A stretch of DNA of 7,475 nucleotides from Vulcanimicrobiota bacterium (lineage in GTDB: Bacteria > Vulcanimicrobiota > Vulcanimicrobiia > Vulcanimicrobiales > Vulcanimicrobiaceae): contig PMUE01000163.1 of NCBI GenBank assembly GCA_003167055.1, positions 1-7,475 of the forward strand, read 5' to 3'. This document shows positions 6,551 through 7,475 of the stretch, one piece after another; positions within the stretch are counted from its first letter, which is position 1; every line of letters starts with the position of its first letter. Made by a program: the position numbers and the translations under genes. The notes below the pieces were generated by a model. It saw only the letters and a program-made list of their open reading frames with translations. It made no database searches and had not been told where the DNA came from.

Positions 6551-7348
6551 CTAGCGCTCCATCACGATGTCGGAGAATGGTTGAGCCAATAGCGCGGCGG
6601 CATCCGTCGGCACCAGCTTGCGCCGCCGGTCGTCGATGCGTGAGAAGCTAAAGCCGAGCGCGCGTAGTTCATCGAGTTGCTTTGACGGATCCATCCCGGC
6701 CTCGCGCATAAATGCCGGCGCGAATTCCATCATCACGGTGACGCGATAGTTTGGATCGGCGAAGATACGGCGGCCGCCGGTGATGATGTCGGGCTCCGCG
6801 CCCTCGGCGTCAATCTTTAGAAAATCGATCTTACGGTCATAGTTTGAAAGAAATGCATCGAGCGTGGTGGCCTGGACGGAAATCGTCTCGCGTTCGCGCT
6901 CGGTCAGCTCCGGAATTTGCTGCAGTCCCGCGACCAGCGTGCCGCCGCCACGGTGGCGCGTGGTCGCGCGAAATGTGAGCGTGCCGCTTTCCTTGCTCAC
7001 CGCATGTTCGTCGATGGTTCCGATGCGCGAAAAGCCATTGAGTTAGAGATTGTCGCGCGCGATCTGTGCCAGCACCGGATCGCATTCAAACGCATACACC
7101 GACCCGCCCGAACCGACCCGATGACACATCAACAGTGTGAAGAGGCCGACGTTGGCGCCGATCTCGACCACGTGCATGCCGGGGGTCACCAGGCGCCGCA
7201 GCACGGCATCGGTATGTTCCTCATAGACGCCTTCGAGAATGAGGTGCGGCGCGATCGAGACGTCGCGTGAATCGACGAACATCTTGTAGTTGTTCTTGGT
7301 CCACAACAACACGCGGTTGTTGCCGACGTACGTCGCCGGGCGCTTCAT
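6551..7348 (-). pseudogene. FkbM-family methyltransferase interrupted by an in-frame TAA
   Basis: From ATG 7346-7348 to TAG 6551-6553 one unbroken frame of 266 codons encodes a full-length FkbM-type SAM-dependent methyltransferase, except for a TAA at 7043-7045 (codon 102). Before the stop are the SAM-binding motif VVEIGANVGLFTLL (60-73) and the acidic strand VYAFECDP (84-91). After the stop the frame continues with LNGF, and further on contains IDFLKIDAEGAEPDII, the FkbM motif that closes the active site, and a normal C-terminal end. In relatives the interrupted spot is typically Asn-Leu-x-Leu-Asn-Gly, so one sense codon has become TAA, for example from CAA, GAA or AAA. The start overlaps the upstream gene by ATGA. 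FkbM enzymes O-methylate sugars or small molecules; the target here is unknown. It is either a young pseudogene, a sequence error or a readthrough case. A 149-residue product from GTG 7000 would lack the SAM site. Confidence 0.85.
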
Positions 7349-7475
7349 ATCGTACGCACCATACGGTACTGCCGTTCGACAACGCGCCACCCAGCGTCCC
7401 GCAACGCGCCGGACACTGGTGAGTCGGACGGCTCGTTATTGAGCGTGAGATCCTCCGGGACGCGGGCATCGATCT
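7345..7475 (-). CDS. 3' end of an unidentified gene upstream of FkbM
   Basis: The frame enters from the right edge and gives 42 residues before a TGA at 7345-7347. It is open throughout and looks like real coding sequence, with charged and hydrophobic residues mixed normally and ending GALRDAGWRVVERQYRMVRTI. The other two minus-strand frames here are either stopped (7436-7438) or Arg/Ser-rich. The TGA overlaps the ATG of the FkbM gene as ATGA, a common arrangement for translational coupling, which supports both this frame and the FkbM start. Too little is present to recognise a family. By context it could belong to a glycosyltransferase or another methyltransferase of a sugar or envelope pathway, but that is only a guess. 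Confidence 0.6.
   Translation of the reverse strand, partial: IDARVPEDLTLNNEPSDSPVSGALRDAGWRVVERQYRMVRTI

Noticed and set aside
7349..7390. GTG at 7388-7390 as an alternative FkbM start, adding 14 residues
   Set aside because: The extra residues overlap the well-composed upstream frame, and the ATG at 7346-7348 gives the usual ATGA coupling and a normal FkbM N-terminus.
7221..7469. Minus-strand open frame of 82 codons starting with ATG near the right edge
   Set aside because: It is rich in Arg and Ser, lies in a shifted frame over the FkbM N-terminus, and competes with the frame that ends in the ATGA overlap, which has better coding character.
1..7475. Altered genetic code as the explanation for the internal TAA
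   Set aside because: TAA, TAG and TGA all end other well-supported genes in this window at natural positions.

Overview
This is a G+C-rich bacterial window (about 60% by eye), densely coding, with no RNA gene, mobile element or CRISPR array visible. No intergenic gap exceeds about 80 bases. No taxonomic marker is present. The mix of proteins (a Ser/Pro/Thr-tailed lipoprotein, a Tat-lipoprotein flavin oxidase with a Pro-rich linker, a DUF3089 hydrolase, a family 5 uracil-DNA glycosylase) would fit an under-studied soil lineage such as Eremiobacterota (WPS-2) or a high-GC relative. That is a low-confidence guess.

Layout. (1) Positions 2-1107, plus strand: three small exported proteins in a row. 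They are a 5'-truncated secreted protein, an overlapping lipoprotein that looks like its diverged paralogue, and a secreted NTF2-like/DUF4440 protein. (2) Positions 1104-2678, minus strand: a LysR-type regulator followed with zero spacing by a family 5 uracil-DNA glycosylase. The glycosylase stop codon shares the four bases TTAA with the stop of the DUF4440 gene. (3) Positions 2679-2753: an AT-rich divergent control region between the LysR gene and a plus-strand MFS efflux pump of the fosmidomycin-resistance (Fsr) type (2754-3968). It has the classic layout of a LysR regulator controlling its divergent target. (4) Positions 7475-3977, minus strand: a probable operon. In transcription order it holds the 3' end of an unidentified gene, an FkbM-family methyltransferase interrupted by one in-frame TAA, a DUF3089 alpha/beta-hydrolase, and a Tat-exported flavin amine oxidase lipoprotein.

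The points most worth a second look are in the minus-strand operon. The FkbM reading frame continues cleanly for 164 codons past an internal stop and is otherwise full length. The DUF3089 frame runs 118 bases into the oxidase gene, although both alternative frames stop just before the oxidase ribosome binding site, which suggests a 1-base frameshift. Together these suggest either sequence errors or a decaying operon. Two further observations are the paired-cysteine paralogues at the left edge and a candidate operator whose two direct repeats are 31 bases apart. I do not see a convincing new multi-gene system such as a defence island, a biosynthetic cluster or a mobile element.
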